DNA of 64,000 nt from Sphaerochaeta sp032144095 (GTDB lineage: Bacteria; Spirochaetota; Spirochaetia; Sphaerochaetales; Sphaerochaetaceae), in the NCBI RefSeq assembly GCF_032144095.1, contig NZ_JAVSNJ010000002.1, positions 310,001-374,000 on the forward strand, written 5' to 3'. The number at the start of each line of letters is the position of its first letter. Positions within the stretch are counted from its first letter, which is position 1. The translations under genes were made by a program, and so were the position numbers. The notes under the pieces are model-generated. The model searched no databases. It saw only the letters and a list, made by a program, of their open reading frames with translations, and was not told the origin of the DNA. Shown here piece after piece: positions 62,638-64,000 of the stretch.

Positions 62638-63135
62638 ATGAAGAACAGAGGAAGGGCCTATATAGTGGCTTTTGCATTTCTGACCATGATGTCATGTTCG
62701 CTGAACATCTGTGGCTACAGGCAAGGCTATGAGAGAGAACAACTCAACGATACCCAGTGGATAACTCAGGCAGGAGACAGCTATACCTTCAGCAGGAGGG
62801 AGGGAACTGTGTTGCCCAACAGTGCAACGCTTCGCTTTTCCCGTTTCTTTGGCAAGGAGACCTTATGGACTGTCAAAGTACAACAGGCAGGCTCCTTGCA
62901 TATTGGACTGTCGATCATCAGCCCCCAAGGGCCATTTGAGGTGGTGATGGTAGAGACGGAAACCAAGCGGCTCATACGCATTGCACAGCATCTGGGATCA
63001 TCGGAAAACACCTACCATCTGGAAAAAGGGATCTATTGTATCAAAATCCTTGGCTATGATGCCTCAGGCACCGTGGCAATTAGCCTGAGGGCTCCTCATG
63101 GAATGGTCTGTGAAGTCAGCACCATGAGATTCTGA
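62638..63135 (+). CDS. Small predicted lipoprotein, function unknown
   Basis: 165 residues from ATG 62638 (AAGGAG ahead). Signal MKNRGRAYIVAFAFLTMMSC with lipobox MMSC, then a beta-rich domain: TQWITQAGDSYTFSRREGT, SATLRFSRFFGKETLWTVKV, SLHIGLSIISPQGPFEVVMV and GIYCIKILGYDASGTVAISL, which looks like a small jelly-roll/PPC-type sandwich. I do not recognise the family. It is divergent from the membrane LuxR regulator and may be controlled by it. Confidence 0.68.
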   Translation: MKNRGRAYIVAFAFLTMMSCSLNICGYRQGYEREQLNDTQWITQAGDSYTFSRREGTVLPNSATLRFSRFFGKETLWTVKVQQAGSLHIGLSIISPQGPFEVVMVETETKRLIRIAQHLGSSENTYHLEKGIYCIKILGYDASGTVAISLRAPHGMVCEVSTMRF

Positions 63136-63156
63136 ATCAGGAAGGATGGAAAAAGG

Positions 63157-63182
63157 AAAGGAACCATGTTGTTGGTTCCTTT
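63157..63182 (-). terminator. Hairpin between convergent lipoprotein and Cys/His-rich genes
   Basis: Perfect stem AAAGGAACCA / TGGTTCCTTT with a 6-base loop. On the minus strand it is followed by CCTTTTTCC, which suits termination of the Cys/His-rich gene; on the plus strand the tail is poor. Confidence 0.6.
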
Positions 63183-63214
63183 CACCTATCATAAGCTCCG
63201 TAGTGAGTCACATC

Positions 63215-63679
63215 CTACTCTTCATCAAGCAGCCAAATGGCAGAATGCCCTTTCTTGTCACCGCGGCAGGGAGGGAATCGCTTCCCTTCTTCCATTGTCG
63301 CTGTCCTATGGGGGTGTTTGCTGCAGTGGTACTGGCCAGGCTCCATGCATACCGCTCCTGTCTTGGTTGCGATGTCGGTAACAGGTTCCTTCTCTGTCTT
63401 ATGGGTTTTTGTCTCTGCCTTAGGCTCTTCCTTTGTCTTGGCAAGGGGAGGGTTCTCGACCTTAGGAGGAGTTTGTTCCGCAACAGCAACCTTCTCCCCT
63501 GTTTTTCTCCATTGCAGGAAAATAAGGGCAGCAAAGAGTACGACAGTAGCGATGAGTGCAACTGTTTTTAGGCCTGCACTTCGTACCCCGATGAGGACAA
63601 CGACGAAAACAACAACCATCGCTATGAGATAGGCAATGGTGTATTTCTGCAATTTCTCTTTCTCTTGACGCGTGTTCAT
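63215..63679 (-). CDS. Two-helix membrane protein with C-terminal Cys/His-rich motif
   Basis: 154 residues. Two hydrophobic helices near the N-terminus (IAYLIAMVVVFVVVLIGV; TVALIATVVLFAALIFLQW), a charged low-complexity linker rich in Lys, Glu and Thr (about 65-105), then a compact end: GAVCMEPGQYHCSKHPHRT, GKRFPPCRGDKKGHSAIW. Three Cys and three to four His in this order suggest a zinc-ribbon-like fold. Related 'GxYxCxxHP...FPxC...H' tails exist in other bacteria, but I cannot name a function. AAGGAG five bases before ATG 63679 sets the start. Confidence 0.68.
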   Translation of the reverse strand: MNTRQEKEKLQKYTIAYLIAMVVVFVVVLIGVRSAGLKTVALIATVVLFAALIFLQWRKTGEKVAVAEQTPPKVENPPLAKTKEEPKAETKTHKTEKEPVTDIATKTGAVCMEPGQYHCSKHPHRTATMEEGKRFPPCRGDKKGHSAIWLLDEE

Positions 63680-64000
63680 CACTACTCCTTATTACAGATT
63701 ACATTTTTGAAAAACCATATAACCATGGGGAGGCGCTGGGTAGCCTCTCTTCGTCAAATGATACTCCATCCCCATCCATTCCACAATCATTTTGTTTTAC
63801 AAGAACAATATGGATTCCCACCACAGATGTAAAAAACAGCAGAAAGATTGCACAGGAGGTAACCATACTCCATACTTTTTTTGTCTAGAACAGGGAAAGA
63901 CCTGCACAGAGCCCAAACATTGGCTCACCCTGCAAAATTGGGGTATATTCTCAGGAAGGAGATTTCCTGTGGACAAGCAACAGATACAGAGACGCAACTA
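63680..64000. other. Right-edge region, no gene recognised
   Basis: 321 bases. AT-rich in the first half, upstream of the Cys/His-rich protein gene. A frame at 63797-63997 on the minus strand lacks a ribosome site and coding character. Nothing further seen. Confidence 0.5.

Noticed and set aside
63797..63997. 66-codon minus-strand frame at the window edge
   Set aside because: No ribosome site, no recognisable motif, Cys-rich random composition.

Overview
The window looks like chromosomal DNA from a fermentative, anaerobic, Gram-negative spirochaete, most probably a Sphaerochaeta-like member of the Spirochaetota. This is an inference from gene content: a three-subunit [FeFe] hydrogenase operon, a flavodiiron protein, GTP-dependent PEP carboxykinase, many ABC and TRAP sugar or acid importers, a TolC-type outer-membrane protein, and binding proteins whose signal peptides end in the A-x-G-x-x-E style common in that group. 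I saw no rRNA, tRNA, CRISPR array, prophage or insertion sequence. Genes are tightly packed, operons often use 4-base ATGA overlaps, and several genes start with TTG or GTG behind a strong GGAGG site.

Layout. 1-1.9 kb: RND-type efflux adaptor (cut by the window edge) and its TolC partner. 2.1-5.5 kb: two tandem paralogous membrane diguanylate cyclases and a lone cyclic-nucleotide-binding-fold protein. 5.7-7.7 kb: a cyclase-family hydrolase and an MFS carrier that may be made from a leaderless mRNA. 7.8-12.5 kb: a YhaO/YhaN-like nuclease-ATPase pair with a membrane hairpin and an extra C-terminal domain. 12.7-15.2 kb: PadR regulator, two half-size permeases and an ACR3 arsenite exporter. 15.6-17.5 kb: pckG.

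17.6-29.3 kb is a polysaccharide (probably glycosaminoglycan-like, uronate-containing) utilisation locus. One arm encodes a binding protein, two ABC permeases, a GH88 unsaturated glucuronyl hydrolase and a heparinase II/III-like lyase. The divergent arm encodes a YesMN-type two-component system and a second heparinase-like lyase. 29.7-35.2 kb is hydCBA, in which the NuoF-like subunit is fused to a GltD/NfnB-like flavoprotein.

35.4-38.4 kb has a YjbQ gene, gene fragments (a ParE-like piece and a broken YjbQ duplicate), an aldo/keto reductase, and an Xre regulator/membrane protein pair under a twin-operator promoter. 38.5-44.4 kb: an MFS carrier and an OpuC/Osm-type osmoprotectant ABC importer. 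44.6-46.8 kb: an unusual SF1 helicase with an N-terminal helical (HEPN/DUF4145-like) domain and coiled coil.

46.8-53.1 kb: a six-gene TRAP operon (DctPQM, two SDR dehydrogenases, an N-acetylneuraminate-lyase-like aldolase) with a divergent FCD-type GntR regulator, probably for uptake and breakdown of a sugar acid. 53.2-59 kb: MFS carrier, orphan UbiA prenyltransferase, TAXI-TRAP importer with DUF1850 protein. 59-63.7 kb: flavodiiron protein, lipoprotein alpha/beta hydrolase, a membrane-embedded LuxR regulator, a small lipoprotein and a Cys/His-rich membrane protein.

Coordinates of starts were moved from the longest frame wherever a Shine-Dalgarno site, signal peptide or paralogue alignment pointed to a better start. 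No computation was available: promoter, hairpin and domain calls were made by eye.
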